Shown here in pieces: positions 1 to 9,437 of a stretch of 64,000 nt of DNA. Under the pieces are notes generated by a model that was not told the origin of the DNA, did no database searches, and saw only the letters and a list, made by a program, of their open reading frames with translations. Made by a program: the position numbers and the translations under genes. The stretch's first letter is position 1. Each line of letters begins with the position of its first letter. Origin of the DNA: Gracilariopsis chorda (taxonomy: Eukaryota; Rhodophyta; Florideophyceae; Gracilariales; Gracilariaceae); NCBI GenBank assembly GCA_003194525.1, contig NBIV01000205.1, forward strand, positions 81,613-145,612. The letters are read 5' to 3'.

Positions 1-192
1 CGCGCTGTGCATATCCGCGCGCCGGCTATCGTGCATGTTGGTGAGCGCGTTGACGTGTTGGCTACTTTTAATCACACTCCCGTTTTGGTTAGACAGGGTA
101 ATATCCTGGCGTGCACGTTTCACCCGGAGCTCACTGAAGACACTCGTATTCACAAGCTCTTCTTAGAAATGGTTGCGCAACACAAGCGATAA
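1..192 (+). CDS. PDX2: PdxT/PDX2 glutaminase subunit of PLP synthase, C-terminal end (partial)
   Basis: This is the last 63 codons of a class I glutamine amidotransferase of the PdxT/SNO family. The protein hydrolyses glutamine and passes ammonia to PDX1 for pyridoxal 5'-phosphate synthesis. The frame is open from base 1, so the catalytic cysteine half lies outside the window. Visible family marks are an HIRAP stretch near the left edge, [18 protein letters not shown], and [10 protein letters not shown]. The His and Glu of FHPELT complete the Cys-His-Glu triad. The stop is TAA at 190-192. The assignment rests on these conserved C-terminal motifs and is strong, although the N-terminus cannot be checked. 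Confidence 0.9.
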   Translation, partial: RAVHIRAPAIVHVGERVDVLATFNHTPVLVRQGNILACTFHPELTEDTRIHKLFLEMVAQHKR

Positions 193-266
193 CAAACTGC
201 TCACAAACACCACGCGTGGAAAGGCGTGCCGCTTCTGTTGTGTACCATACGGGCTCCAACTTTGAT

Positions 267-764
267 TCATGCATCTTGTTGGTCCAAGTTCGGCGCTGTT
301 GCCGCGCTTGTTTCCACGTGCTGTATCAGCAGCTTTGCCACGTCGGAATGACGTCCATTGTGAGCTTCATCAAGAGCGGTCTTGCCGTACTTGTTCTCCA
401 CAACCGCTTTAGCGCCGTGTTTTAGAAGCAGCTGAACAACTTGTTCCTGCCCAGTAAGCGATGCATAATGTAAAGCAGTAGATCCCCAAGTGTTTACTTG
501 GTCAATTGAAGCATTCTCGTTGAGCAGCAGTTGCACAATCTCCGCGTGCCCGTTTGCGCAGCATAGGTGAAGCGCGCTGTTTCCGGATTGCTTGTCGGTG
601 GCTGACATCACTGCTGGGAGAAGCTTGTTTAGAGCGCTGTTCTCTTGCTTGTACCTTGATATGATTGACTTTGCTAGCGGTTCATCGCCTGCGCGAGCGG
701 CTTGTCGAAGCTGTTCTGCGCTTGACGCCACTGTGAAGTGTTCATTGTCCGACTGGCACTGCAT
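267..764 (-). CDS. Ankyrin-repeat protein (small, YAR1-like layout)
   Basis: A 165-residue protein whose middle (about residues 60-150) is three ankyrin units. The recognisable turns are GNSALHLCCANGHAEIVQLL, WGSTALHYASLTGQEQVVQL and YGKTALDEAHNGRHSDVAKL. The N-terminal 60 residues are helical and charged, and the tail is short and polar. Ankyrin units are protein-binding scaffolds, so no enzymatic role can be read. Length and repeat number resemble small ankyrin chaperones such as yeast YAR1, but that is only a resemblance. It converges on the PDX2 fragment (75 bp between stops) and is divergent from the gene at 1179. No intron is needed. Confidence 0.8.
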   Translation of the reverse strand: MQCQSDNEHFTVASSAEQLRQAARAGDEPLAKSIISRYKQENSALNKLLPAVMSATDKQSGNSALHLCCANGHAEIVQLLLNENASIDQVNTWGSTALHYASLTGQEQVVQLLLKHGAKAVVENKYGKTALDEAHNGRHSDVAKLLIQHVETSAATAPNLDQQDA

Positions 765-1178
765 TGGCGTTGCGACCGTTTGGAGGGCACTTGTACAGGC
801 TTACCAGCGGTGTCCGCGCTAACAAGTATACGTTTCCGGACGTTAGCGTTCCTACTAGCTCTAGCTAGCTAGTAGAGATACTAGTTACTAGCTAGTAGAG
901 ACCTTCGGCTATGACGGCGTTGTTCATGCGTGATAAACTGCACCGCTGTACACTATTAGGGTTCAAATACAGTGGGAGTTGATTAATTCATTCAGCAAAT
1001 TGTGGCGGAGGCTGGCCGTGGTGTTGCACCATCACCCAGCGGTCGTTAGCGAGCGATATCTACGCAGATGTGCGCATATGAGAAAGTGGAGCACAAACTC
1101 AAATCGTGTGACCAAACAGAAAAGGCACCAAGTGGATGCCGAGAAGCAGCCACAACTCGCAAGCGAGCATTCTGAACA
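765..1178. other. Divergent intergenic region with CTAG-rich repeats
   Basis: This is the shared upstream region of the ankyrin gene (-) and the gene starting at 1179 (+). It holds a CTAG-rich patch at 850-902 in which CTAGCTAGTAGAGA occurs twice, about 24 bp apart, and an ACTAGTTACTAG near-palindrome lies between them. No TATA box or gene is evident. Confidence 0.5.
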
Positions 1179-1619
1179 ATGACGTCAACACAAGCAGCGT
1201 GCGCAGCAGCGTCAGCCGTCAAGCAAGCAGCAACACAAGCCGCCAAGAACATTCCCAAATCGCTATCAGACGAGTTATTCTGGGTACGCAACATGCCCAC
1301 GAGGGCGATCGCGCACTTTCTAATGGGTTACGAATCGCGTCTAGCACCGCACGACGAGCTGTTCGACAAGGTGAACGCGTCCGGATTGATGCGATCAAAA
1401 CGGCACTTCAAACACTGTTTGAAGATGATGCGCCTGCAGAAACGCGTGGATGTTGTGTGTTTGGGTCCGCAACGAGTGGGCAGTTCTACACGCAAATTCG
1501 CTGTCAAACTCACTAGTAGGGGAAATGCGGTTTATCGTTATTATCGTAACTGCGAGAGGTGGCAGGTGGAACACGGTGGCGAACGCCCGAAACGGCCCGG
1601 CTTGACGGATGCTTTGTGA
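1179..1619 (+). CDS. Small basic conserved-looking protein, function unknown
   Basis: 146 residues starting at the ATG at 1179. The first 25 residues are Ala/Thr/Ser/Gln-rich and lack acidic residues, like an organellar presequence. The core (about residues 40-130) is strongly basic and looks like a folded nucleic-acid-binding domain, with runs such as MGYESRLAPHDELFDKVNAS and MRSKRHFKHCLKMMRLQKRV. I do not recognise the family. A mitochondrial ribosomal or RNA-binding protein is a guess from charge and presequence only. An overlapping ORF in another frame (1136-1516) was judged a shadow. Confidence 0.6.
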   Translation: MTSTQAACAAASAVKQAATQAAKNIPKSLSDELFWVRNMPTRAIAHFLMGYESRLAPHDELFDKVNASGLMRSKRHFKHCLKMMRLQKRVDVVCLGPQRVGSSTRKFAVKLTSRGNAVYRYYRNCERWQVEHGGERPKRPGLTDAL

Positions 1620-2260
1620 ATGTTGTCTCTCTTTTTTTTTTGCGCGCACGTTGCGGCGAGGTGCATGCCATTGCGGGGTTGAAAGTGAACTTGAAGACGG
1701 GACGGCTGGAATACGGACTTGTACGTTAATGGCGGGATCACACATGAAGAACGCATACGTGCCTACTGGTGGTAAAGAAAAAAGTGCACCTGACCGTTCC
1801 TCGCCTCAGCGGAGGCGAAGTAATGGGCTGCATTTTGTACAGAGCAGCGTATCTACACTGCACTGCAGGTATGTGGCTCATGAGCTAATGAGAACGGAGG
1901 AAGGCAAAGGCGCGCGGACAAGACAGCAGTCGCATGTCCGCTTGTCGGCGCCGTTCGCAATGGCTCCGAGCGCAGTAGATCGAACGCAGCTGGCACCAAC
2001 AAAGCGTCGCCACGTGGCAACGCCCGCACACAAGCGCCAATCGGCCCGCGCCAAGCGGCGTCGATAAGCGGCCGACAATCACACGCAGCCTATCATTGGC
2101 CGATTCCAACCGTAACAAGGCGCCTTCGCACATTCGTTGAGCATATCTTTATAACTACGATACCCCCCCCCCCCCCTTCTCACATCGATCTGCTGTCTCT
2201 CCCTCCCCCTCCCCTCCCCCTCCCCCTCCCCATCTTCCTTCCTTTATATCGCCCTTCGAA
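1620..2260. other. Intergenic region upstream of SQD1 with homopolymer C tract
   Basis: No convincing gene. The last 100 bp before the SQD1 start are strongly pyrimidine-rich. They include a C14 run at 2163-2176 followed by CCCTCCCC-type repeats to about 2230, and then the ATG at 2261. This may be the core promoter or 5' leader. Several short ORFs on both strands here have no supporting features. Confidence 0.5.
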
Positions 2261-3748
2261 ATGGCTTTCGTTCTCTCAAACCCGCTACTCTCCCTGCGTG
2301 CTCACAGTATCGCCTCCACAGATTCCGCCTTCTGTCCCCGTCACACAGTGAACCCCGTCGTCGCACCAACTCACAAATCGCATCTCACCCCCGTCCGCTC
2401 CACATCCATTCGCGCCTCAGCCACCAACGGACTACAGCATACGCAGTCAAAACGTATCCTCGTCTTGGGAGGCGACGGCTTTTGCGGTTGGCCTACCACC
2501 CTGTATCTCAGCGAATTGGGTCATGATGTCGTAGTCGTTGACAATCTCTCACGCAGAAAGATTGACCTCGAGCTGGAATGTGATTCTCTCACACCTATTC
2601 AAAGTATAAGTCAGCGTCTGTCCGCATGGCGTTCCGTTTCTTCCCGTCACGTGCGATTTGTTTATCTTGACGTCGCGAGAGAATATGATCGTCTTCTCGA
2701 ATTGCTAGTTCGGGAAAAACCCGATGCCATTGTTCATTTCGCCGAACAACGCGCTGCGCCATATTCTATGAAGGCAAGTCGACAGAAGAGGTATACCGTT
2801 GACAACAACGTCAGCGGCACACACAACTTGTTAGCTGCCATTGTTGAATCCGGCTTGGACGTCCATGTTGTACATCTCGGTACCATGGGTGTGTACGGGT
2901 ACGGCACATCTGGAGGCGAGATTCCCGAGGGCTACATCAATGTCGTCCTGCCAGGAGGCAGAGAGTCACGCATCTTGCACCCCTCATACCCCGGTTCAGT
3001 GTACCACGCCACCAAGTGTCTTGATCAGATCTTGTTCCAATTCTACCAGAAGAATGACTCTCTCAGGATAACCGACTTGCATCAAGGCATTGTGTGGGGC
3101 ACAAACACCACTCAAACGCGCAAGGATGAGCGCTTGATCAATCGCTTCGACTACGATTCAGACTACGGTACCGTGCTTAATCGCTTCCTCATGCAGGCCG
3201 CACTTGGCGTCCCACTCACCGTGTACGGAACTGGTGGTCAGACCAGAGCCTTCATCCACATTCAGGACACAGCGCGTTGCATCAGTCTGGCCATTGCCAA
3301 CCCCCCGGAGCCGGGCGCTCAGGTTGAGATTTTCAACCAGGTCGCTGAGACTCATCGCGTACGTGATCTGGCCAAACTCATTTCTGACAAGACTGGATGC
3401 GAAGTGAAGAACATAAGCAACCCAAGGAACGAATCGGCCGAAAATGAGCTCGACGTGGCCAACCGCAAGTTCAGAAGCTTGGGGCTGGAACCGACCACGT
3501 TGGAGATGGGTCTACTTGATGAGGTGGTATCCATCGCAGATAAGTATAAGCATCGATGTGACAAATCTAAAATTCTGCCCAATTCGTTCTGGAACAAGAA
3601 TCGGCGTCGTGAATGTGAGCAGTTTGGTATGAGTGTTTCTGATCTTGGAGCTTATTCTGTCGCTGAGGAGGAAGCGATGCTGTATAGTTTGAGTAAGGGC
3701 GATATGTCTAAGATGGAGAAATTGCGTCAGGTTCTGCAAGGGTCATAG
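2261..3748 (+). CDS. SQD1: UDP-sulfoquinovose synthase, plastid
   Basis: 495 residues. The enzyme converts UDP-glucose plus sulfite to UDP-sulfoquinovose, the head-group donor for the plastid sulfolipid SQDG. Residues 1 to about 62 are Ser/Thr/Arg-rich and fit a plastid transit peptide. The NAD-binding Rossmann motif is VLGGDGFCGW (G70, G73, G76), followed by the SQD1-typical SRRKIDLELECDSLTPI. The short-chain dehydrogenase catalytic set is visible as Thr208 in LGTMGVYGYG and Tyr248/Lys252 in VYHATK. Length matches plant and algal SQD1. It is an extended SDR-family protein encoded by a single exon, and identification is very secure. The gene shows the organism is photosynthetic or descends from one. 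Confidence 0.97.
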   Translation: MAFVLSNPLLSLRAHSIASTDSAFCPRHTVNPVVAPTHKSHLTPVRSTSIRASATNGLQHTQSKRILVLGGDGFCGWPTTLYLSELGHDVVVVDNLSRRKIDLELECDSLTPIQSISQRLSAWRSVSSRHVRFVYLDVAREYDRLLELLVREKPDAIVHFAEQRAAPYSMKASRQKRYTVDNNVSGTHNLLAAIVESGLDVHVVHLGTMGVYGYGTSGGEIPEGYINVVLPGGRESRILHPSYPGSVYHATKCLDQILFQFYQKNDSLRITDLHQGIVWGTNTTQTRKDERLINRFDYDSDYGTVLNRFLMQAALGVPLTVYGTGGQTRAFIHIQDTARCISLAIANPPEPGAQVEIFNQVAETHRVRDLAKLISDKTGCEVKNISNPRNESAENELDVANRKFRSLGLEPTTLEMGLLDEVVSIADKYKHRCDKSKILPNSFWNKNRRRECEQFGMSVSDLGAYSVAEEEAMLYSLSKGDMSKMEKLRQVLQGS

Positions 3749-4092
3749 ATTTGATAGTCAAGTGGAATGAGTAAGCGTAAATATGTCGAGATGGAGACTG
3801 ATGCTCTAATTTGGACGAAATGTGCCCTGTTACACCCCAGGTGATAAGCGCCTTTTGCTCTTCTAGTAATGTTTGCTTGTAGGTTTGGAAACGAGTGCCG
3901 AACACGAGCTACGGAGCTTATGAATGTGGTTTAAACCTGTATCAGCACACGTCAGCGTAATACATCTCCGAAATCCCTAGCTCGCGCGCATGTCAAAAGC
4001 GTCACCGCATGCTGCAACAGCACGACAAGGAACAAAACAAAAAAAAAAAGTAGAGAAGCGGCAGAACGTCAACTGTTATGTGCAATTATATC
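3749..4092. other. Convergent intergenic region, no gene seen
   Basis: This is the space between the 3' ends of SQD1 (+) and Rab18 (-). It contains an A-rich run near 4031-4050 and no ORF with family features. Confidence 0.5.
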
Positions 4093-4915
4093 TCAACACG
4101 AGCAACCTTCTGCGTACGACGACGAGGCGTTTCCAGCGGTGGGTCGGATGTTTCCGCCTTGTGAGCTTTCTGAAACGCAGAGTTCCGGCGTCTCTAAAAT
4201 CTTGCGTAGCAGTTCTTCGAAAGTTTGTTGTACACCGGTGGCGGTTTTGGCGCTGGACTCGACGAACAGGGTGCTTTGTTGACGCGCGAATTCTACACCT
4301 TCTTCGCGGGAGACTTGTCGCTTTTCGATGTCTATCTTGTTTCCTACGATCATCTTAACGGCGCTTGGTCGCGTACTGTACATGGCGACTTCCTTTAGCC
4401 AGATTTCTTTCAACGAGTCGAAGGTCTCTCGCTTTGAAACGTCGTACACTAAGATTACTCCGTGCGCGCCGCGCTGTTGTGTTTTTAGATGATTGATGAG
4501 GTTCGGGAAGAGTGTTAGAGGGCGGAATGTAGCCGGAAGGTGTGCGTGTCAGTTAAGATGAGAAAGTGGTTTTGCTTACGTAATAGGCATTTGTGAGAGT
4601 TCGAAACCGTTCTTGACCCGCACTGTAAGAAATATACAAATTGGCGAAGGTCAGTCAGTGGGCTTGCGCGGAAAGACGCGTTGGCGGGCAGAAGGCGAAA
4701 GCGGGGTGAAGCAAAGTGCAGTGATGGACTTACGTATCCCAGATGGTCATTTTGACGCGACGATTGTCCACTTTGAAAGCTTTGACCTTGAAGTCGACGC
4801 CAATGGTGGGCTGCATAGGCTCGAAGACATCGTCGGTGAAGCGGAGCAGAATGCTGGACTTTCCGACTCCGCTATCCCCAACGACCAGGATCTTGAAGGT
4901 CTCGTCGAACTCCAT
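4093..4915 (-). CDS. RAB18: Rab18-like small GTPase, three exons
   Basis: Exons run 4915-4734, 4622-4580 and 4473-4093 (201 residues). Both introns have clean borders: GTAAGT at 4733 to an acceptor at 4623, and GTAAGC at 4579 to an acceptor at 4474. They join in frame and give the switch-II motif AGQERF across the tiny 43-nt second exon. The P-loop GDSGVGKSS, the effector region [18 protein letters not shown] and the SAK motif are present. The internal blocks LLRFTDDVF and [11 protein letters not shown] match Rab18 best. The C-terminus ends CSC, a Rab-type prenylation site. Rab18 works at the endoplasmic reticulum and lipid droplets. ATG 4915 was chosen because upstream in-frame sequence has only a GTG. 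Confidence 0.93.
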
Positions 4916-5251
4916 GGGGACGATGACGGACGGGGGCGACACGCCGAATCGGTTGGCAACGCAATTGTTGACTGCGCACAGAACAAACGCACAAACACGA
5001 GTTCACCTTCTGTTGGGTGCCGCTGCTGGCAATCGTGAATCATTCGCGTCCGCTTGCGCCCACTGTTTCGCGCTTGTCTCCACGGCTGCCGTGGCCCATC
5101 GTCACGCCAACCTTCACAAATATTTTTGCCAATCTTTTTAACTTTTTTCTGACCGCCGCATCTATTACAATTATCCACCGGTCTGTCTTCCTCCTTGCTG
5201 AGATCACCCGAGTCGCACAAGCCCCTCCTTCATCCAACGGCATGTGGCTAG
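4916..5251. other. Divergent intergenic region, Rab18 / RVRF protein
   Basis: Shared upstream region of Rab18 (-) and the gene at 5252 (+). It is AT-rich around 5110-5175. No additional gene is supported. Confidence 0.45.
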
Positions 5252-5956
5252 ATGCCGTCATCTCCAGCTGTACAACGCCCACCCTCACCAGCTTCCTCAT
5301 CCTCCTCCGACTTTGAAATCCAAGCTGTCACAACAGCAGACGGAATACGAAAGCCCTCAGCAGAGGAGAACCCAAAATCAAAACAGCTCTCGAAACAGCC
5401 TTCCACCACTCTCAACGGTCTAGTTCCGTATGTGGGCGCTTCCTCATCCTCCTCCGACGAAGCTGATACCGCCGCCCTCCCCACAAACCCAACCCGCGCT
5501 AAAAAGCGCGTACGATTTTCAGATGGCGTTGAACCTAACAAGCGGGTACGCACGGCCAGCGACGATGCAATGCTCGAACGAAATGACGTGAGTTTGACGG
5601 AGCACGCTGTTTTGCAGGATGAAGAGTTGGATGAGGAAGCTTCCATTGTGGCTGAATTGGCCCATTTTGAAGCTGTTGTTGCTGATATTGGTAGAGATTA
5701 CGACGCCGTTACTGCCGATCTGCAAGACGCTGAAGACATGCGCGAACAAGACACGCAAAGACGCCTGGAGCAACGCGTCAAGTCGTTGAGACAGCGCTTG
5801 CGTAGCGCGGAATCGTCACGCTTGGGAGAACGCGATCACTCTATGAGAGATGTAGACGCTGCTAATAATGAACTGGATGACGGAGATGGTTATCTCGATG
5901 ATATCCAAATAAAGGGTGTTCTCAAGGCGAAACTCAAAGCAAAAAGCCATTCATAG
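5252..5956 (+). CDS. Acidic coiled-coil protein with RVRF docking motif, function unknown
   Basis: 234 residues. The first 80 residues are low-complexity Ser/Pro-rich with acidic patches. KKRVRFSDG follows, with RVRF at residues 86-89, which matches the RVxF protein-phosphatase-1 docking consensus. Residues about 115-200 are predicted helical and charged, a likely coiled coil (AVTADLQDAEDMREQDTQRR and following). The tail is acidic and ends with GVLKAKLKAKSHS. I do not recognise a family. A PP1-regulatory role is an inference from a four-residue motif and is weak. It is a single exon, divergent from Rab18. Confidence 0.65.
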   Translation: MPSSPAVQRPPSPASSSSSDFEIQAVTTADGIRKPSAEENPKSKQLSKQPSTTLNGLVPYVGASSSSSDEADTAALPTNPTRAKKRVRFSDGVEPNKRVRTASDDAMLERNDVSLTEHAVLQDEELDEEASIVAELAHFEAVVADIGRDYDAVTADLQDAEDMREQDTQRRLEQRVKSLRQRLRSAESSRLGERDHSMRDVDAANNELDDGDGYLDDIQIKGVLKAKLKAKSHS

Positions 5957-6405
5957 TACCGAACGTCGTGCCGCACATGTTTATTAATGATCTTAACACC
6001 GTGCCCAGCTACCCGAAACTCTCCTAGCAGCTGTTGCTCCCGTCTTTTACGGAAACATGCTAGAGCAACGACAAGCTGCGACTAGAGCGTTATCCAAGCA
6101 TCTTTTCCCGGTTGCCGCGAACACCGGTTGATGCCTCTTGTTTCCTTCTCGTGGCTGGCAGCGACAACATTTCGAAGCACTCGCTATGATACGAGAACGG
6201 CGGTGGTGCAGTTGGACGGTGACTACGCAGAGTGAGGAGCGCGACGGACGAAGAACGAGTGACACGAGCAGGAAAGAGATGAACAAGTGCTGCGCATCAG
6301 AATGATGTGAAAAGGTAAGCATGCCATTAGTGAAAGCACTCCCCCCCCCCCCCCCCCCCCCCCCCAAAGACACCCAAACAAAGCACAGGTTGACGAAGAA
6401 TACAA
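5957..6405. other. Convergent 3' region with C25 homopolymer
   Basis: Space between the 3' ends of the RVRF gene (+) and the SGNH hydrolase gene (-). It contains an uninterrupted run of 25 C at 6341-6365, about 40 bp beyond the hydrolase stop. No gene is supported; ORFs here are created by the homopolymer (poly-Gly or poly-Pro). Confidence 0.6.
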
Positions 6406-7209
6406 CTATAACGGTATCTTTCCTTTCCAGTGACTCCATTCAACGCGTTTCGCAGCCAGTACAAGCTGTTCGTACACGTCCCTTGCAAGTAGACGGTAGC
6501 CGTTTCCATTGAACGTTGCACATGATTTCTCCTGCCTCAGCGTATGCGCGCCCATGGCGGTGGTTTTCATAGTTTCAATTCCGAGCGACACGGAAATTGC
6601 AGACGGCTTGATCTCTTCTGCCACCTGCTGGACAAGATGTTTCATGCGCGAATTGGCACTCGTTACCACTGCGTACCGTTCGTCCTTATGAGAATACACG
6701 TTTGGTAAATCAGCAACTATAACGTGCTTGCCCAGTAGTGCCAACGCCCTTGCAATATCGGCTACGTCTTGTGGAAAGCGCTGATCGGTCAAATCATCAT
6801 GCATTCCAAAGAAGAGCACAACGACGTGGGCGTTGGAAAACGGTTTTCTTCTGATGAAGCGGTGAAACAGAGTGGGTCCGTTTTGGGCGGTGGGCCGCCA
6901 ATCGGCGGCTGTGGAGAACATCTTTCCACAGGTGATTACGCTCCATAGCATTCTCAAGTTGGAGGTTTCGCGTTCCTTTCGGATGAGATGGTTTATTCGC
7001 GAGCATAAGCCTGTGTGCCCGAACGCATCTCCTATGCCTTCTGCTGTTCCGTCGCCTAAGAGAAGAATTGTTCGATGGTATTGACTGCTGACTGGCATTG
7101 TGCTGTACTCGACGGTTTGGGAGATGAAGAGCAGGACGCGGTGCAAGGCTAGACGGAAGTAGAGGTAGATAACGCCGAGCGTGTCGAAGATACGGTCGAG
7201 AACAGCCAT
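6406..7209 (-). CDS. SGNH/GDSL-type hydrolase
   Basis: 267 residues. The N-terminus (residues about 8-32) is hydrophobic and could be a signal anchor. The SGNH block I is LLLGDGTAEGIGD, which has Gly-Asp-Gly rather than the usual Gly-Asp-Ser, so the nucleophile position reads Gly or the neighbouring Thr. Block III appears as VLFFGMHDDL, where the usual GxND Asn is His. The C-terminal block is FNGNGYRLLARDVY, where a DxxH pair would be expected. The fold assignment is therefore reasonable but the catalytic residues look substituted, so hydrolase activity is doubtful. The start ATG at 7209 precedes the hydrophobic helix. Its substrate cannot be predicted. Confidence 0.65.
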   Translation of the reverse strand: MAVLDRIFDTLGVIYLYFRLALHRVLLFISQTVEYSTMPVSSQYHRTILLLGDGTAEGIGDAFGHTGLCSRINHLIRKERETSNLRMLWSVITCGKMFSTAADWRPTAQNGPTLFHRFIRRKPFSNAHVVVLFFGMHDDLTDQRFPQDVADIARALALLGKHVIVADLPNVYSHKDERYAVVTSANSRMKHLVQQVAEEIKPSAISVSLGIETMKTTAMGAHTLRQEKSCATFNGNGYRLLARDVYEQLVLAAKRVEWSHWKGKIPL

Positions 7210-8630
7210 GTTGACGCGGGAGGTGATGGCGGTGATGGCGGTGATGGCGGGGCGTTTGTGGGATGGGGAAAGATTGAAAGGTGTGTTTGGGTGCAGAAGA
7301 TGCGTACCCTTTTTACGCTATTTGAAGCATGTGCAAAACCATGGGGTGAGGAGGCGGATGGACAAGTTTTTGTGGTGTGCAGCAAGCGTGCCGCCATTTT
7401 TGAGTAAAATTCACAAGTGGCGCAGCGCGGCGGAAGGCATTGGTCGTTTAGTTGGGCTGTGTCCGCAAGATGCACCTCACCGCTGGTTTTGGCGGCTTGT
7501 AACTGCTAAGGGTTAGCAGTCAGAAGGGCTTTACTTGAGAGTTGAGACGAATTTTTTGCCAAAAAGGTAGCTGAAGATGAGAGAAACCTGTTTTTCTTTT
7601 TTGTAATTCGCCCAATTATGGTTTTGTAAAAAGTTGACTTCTAGTACAGATCCAAATTAAGGCGGAGAACAGAGTATGTCTATCAAGATGTGAATTGCAG
7701 GAGCTTTGGGTTTTGGGAGTGCCACAATCGGCAAAAATGTACCCTTCGTAGCTTCAATAAAGTGGCTGCAAACTTGAATGTGAAGTACACAAGGGTAAAA
7801 GCTTTTGCGTCTTCCGTTTAGCAGAAAGAATAGTAGATAGGCTGTACAAAGAAGCGATTTAGTTGTGGTTAACGTTTATTGTGTAGCTGTTGGCTCTTTT
7901 TCCAATTCGTGCACCGTTAAAGAAAGCAAGAACGTCCGTTATCTTAACACTGCCGCAACTAATAAGTTAGTTTTGCCACAGTTTGCACTATTGCGGTTTA
8001 TACTAACAAGATTCAGTGCTACTAGCCAAAACAGAAAACAAGTTTCAAGAGACGATAAGAAGTCCAAGCTTTGTCCTTGTCTCAAGTTAAGCGCTTGTTT
8101 GTCTACCATCGGTGCGGGAGATACCAAAAGCTGTGCAAAATTTTACATTTTTTAATGTTTTGAATGTGTTCCAAGATAAGCGCTTCTGACTGCTAACCAT
8201 TTACCATTGGTATTGCGCTGTCGCCTGAAGAGGCTCTCTGCTTGTGCTTGTACTACTAAATGCATTGCGCTCTTTCCTGAGCTTGCGCACCGCCTGTCAT
8301 AACTTTCCCACTGAGCCCGACGCACTGCGTGCGACAAAACGAAAACACCAGCGCACAGGTGGTAGCAATAGTAGCTACCAAACGCAACCGCTTCTCACAT
8401 GATCGCGTGCTCCAACCACAGGCGCTCACCGCCTCAACAGCCGCCGCCAGCAAAACTCTCGTCCACTCCCGCGCCGCCACGTGGCGCTGCGCGCCCTCCA
8501 GCCAACCACGCCAAAGCAAGCACACTGCCCAACCGAAAGCGCAACTCAAAAGCTCCCAAACGAAAGGCGCGCATATCCAGCAGCGTCAGCTCCGTGCAAG
8601 ACGGGACGCACCCCTACACCCCCAGCCGCA
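7210..8630. other. Long intergenic stretch, no gene supported
   Basis: 1.4 kb between the SGNH gene (-) and the F-box gene (+). It contains a 9-bp tandem repeat (GATGGCGGT, three copies, about 7223-7249). A short open frame at 7865-8155 (96 codons) has no recognisable domain. The 150 nt before 8631 are open in the F-box frame. Confidence 0.45.
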
Positions 8631-9437
8631 ATGAGCGTATCCGCCGCTCTACAAACCCTTCCTGCAGATGTGCTGTCGCTCATTTTCCAACGCCTGGACT
8701 TTCGCTCCCTCTGCAACCTCAGCGAGACCAACTCCGTCCTGCACGCCCTCGCAAGTAGCGAATCAACATGGCGCCATATAACCACGCGTCGCTTCAGGGT
8801 CAATACAAACGCCCAGCTGCCGCGCCCGCTCGCGCTTTCGGGAAACCTCTCGTGGAGAACGCTCTTTTCAAACTGGCACGCTCAACGTCGAATGCCCATC
8901 TCAAGAACTACCGGACCCACATTCACCGTCTTTGCAAAGGGCGATCCATTTGTTCCGCAGATTCAAATGTGGATTTGCGTTTCAAGTGCCGATGACTGTC
9001 GCCTTCGAGATGGCGCATTACGCCTTCGACTCGTCGTTCAGAACATTTCAGAACCGTGTATACTTTTGCAACCTTCTCAGACGCACATTGCCTTCACCGA
9101 GGGCGGATGCATATGTCCTCAACCGCCGTCTGATTCCGCCCGAACGCTCACCATTGTGCAAATCGCTTGTGAAAGCTGGCACTCCAATGAACCTTCACAC
9201 CGCCTTGTTGATACTGACAAACCACTGTTTTTGGAGCTTGATGAGTTTGCCGTCATTGTCATGGACCTGCGCCTTGCAGATACCGTTTTTGAGGTGGACG
9301 TCTTGGAACGACTTGAACATGTGCGCATTCCTGTCATCACTCATTGCTTTCAGGAGGCTGTTGCCCCGTTTTTGGACGGTGTCATTTGGGAAGCTTACGA
9401 ATTTCTACCGGGTGGATGGTGGGTACGTCGCGCCTGA
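8631..9437 (+). CDS. F-box protein
   Basis: 268 residues from the ATG at 8631. Residues about 8-50 are an F-box (LPADVLSLIFQRLDFRSLCN, then LHALASSESTWRHITTRRF), the Skp1-binding module of SCF ubiquitin ligases. The rest is a single globular region of unknown type without Kelch, LRR or WD repeats, ending GGWWVRRA. A 50-codon in-frame extension back to 8481 is Pro/Thr-rich, and the later ATG was preferred because the F-box begins right after it. The substrate is unknown. Confidence 0.8.
   Translation: MSVSAALQTLPADVLSLIFQRLDFRSLCNLSETNSVLHALASSESTWRHITTRRFRVNTNAQLPRPLALSGNLSWRTLFSNWHAQRRMPISRTTGPTFTVFAKGDPFVPQIQMWICVSSADDCRLRDGALRLRLVVQNISEPCILLQPSQTHIAFTEGGCICPQPPSDSARTLTIVQIACESWHSNEPSHRLVDTDKPLFLELDEFAVIVMDLRLADTVFEVDVLERLEHVRIPVITHCFQEAVAPFLDGVIWEAYEFLPGGWWVRRA

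Noticed and set aside
6047-6439. Gly-rich minus-strand ORFs
   Set aside because: Poly-Gly comes from the C25 homopolymer.
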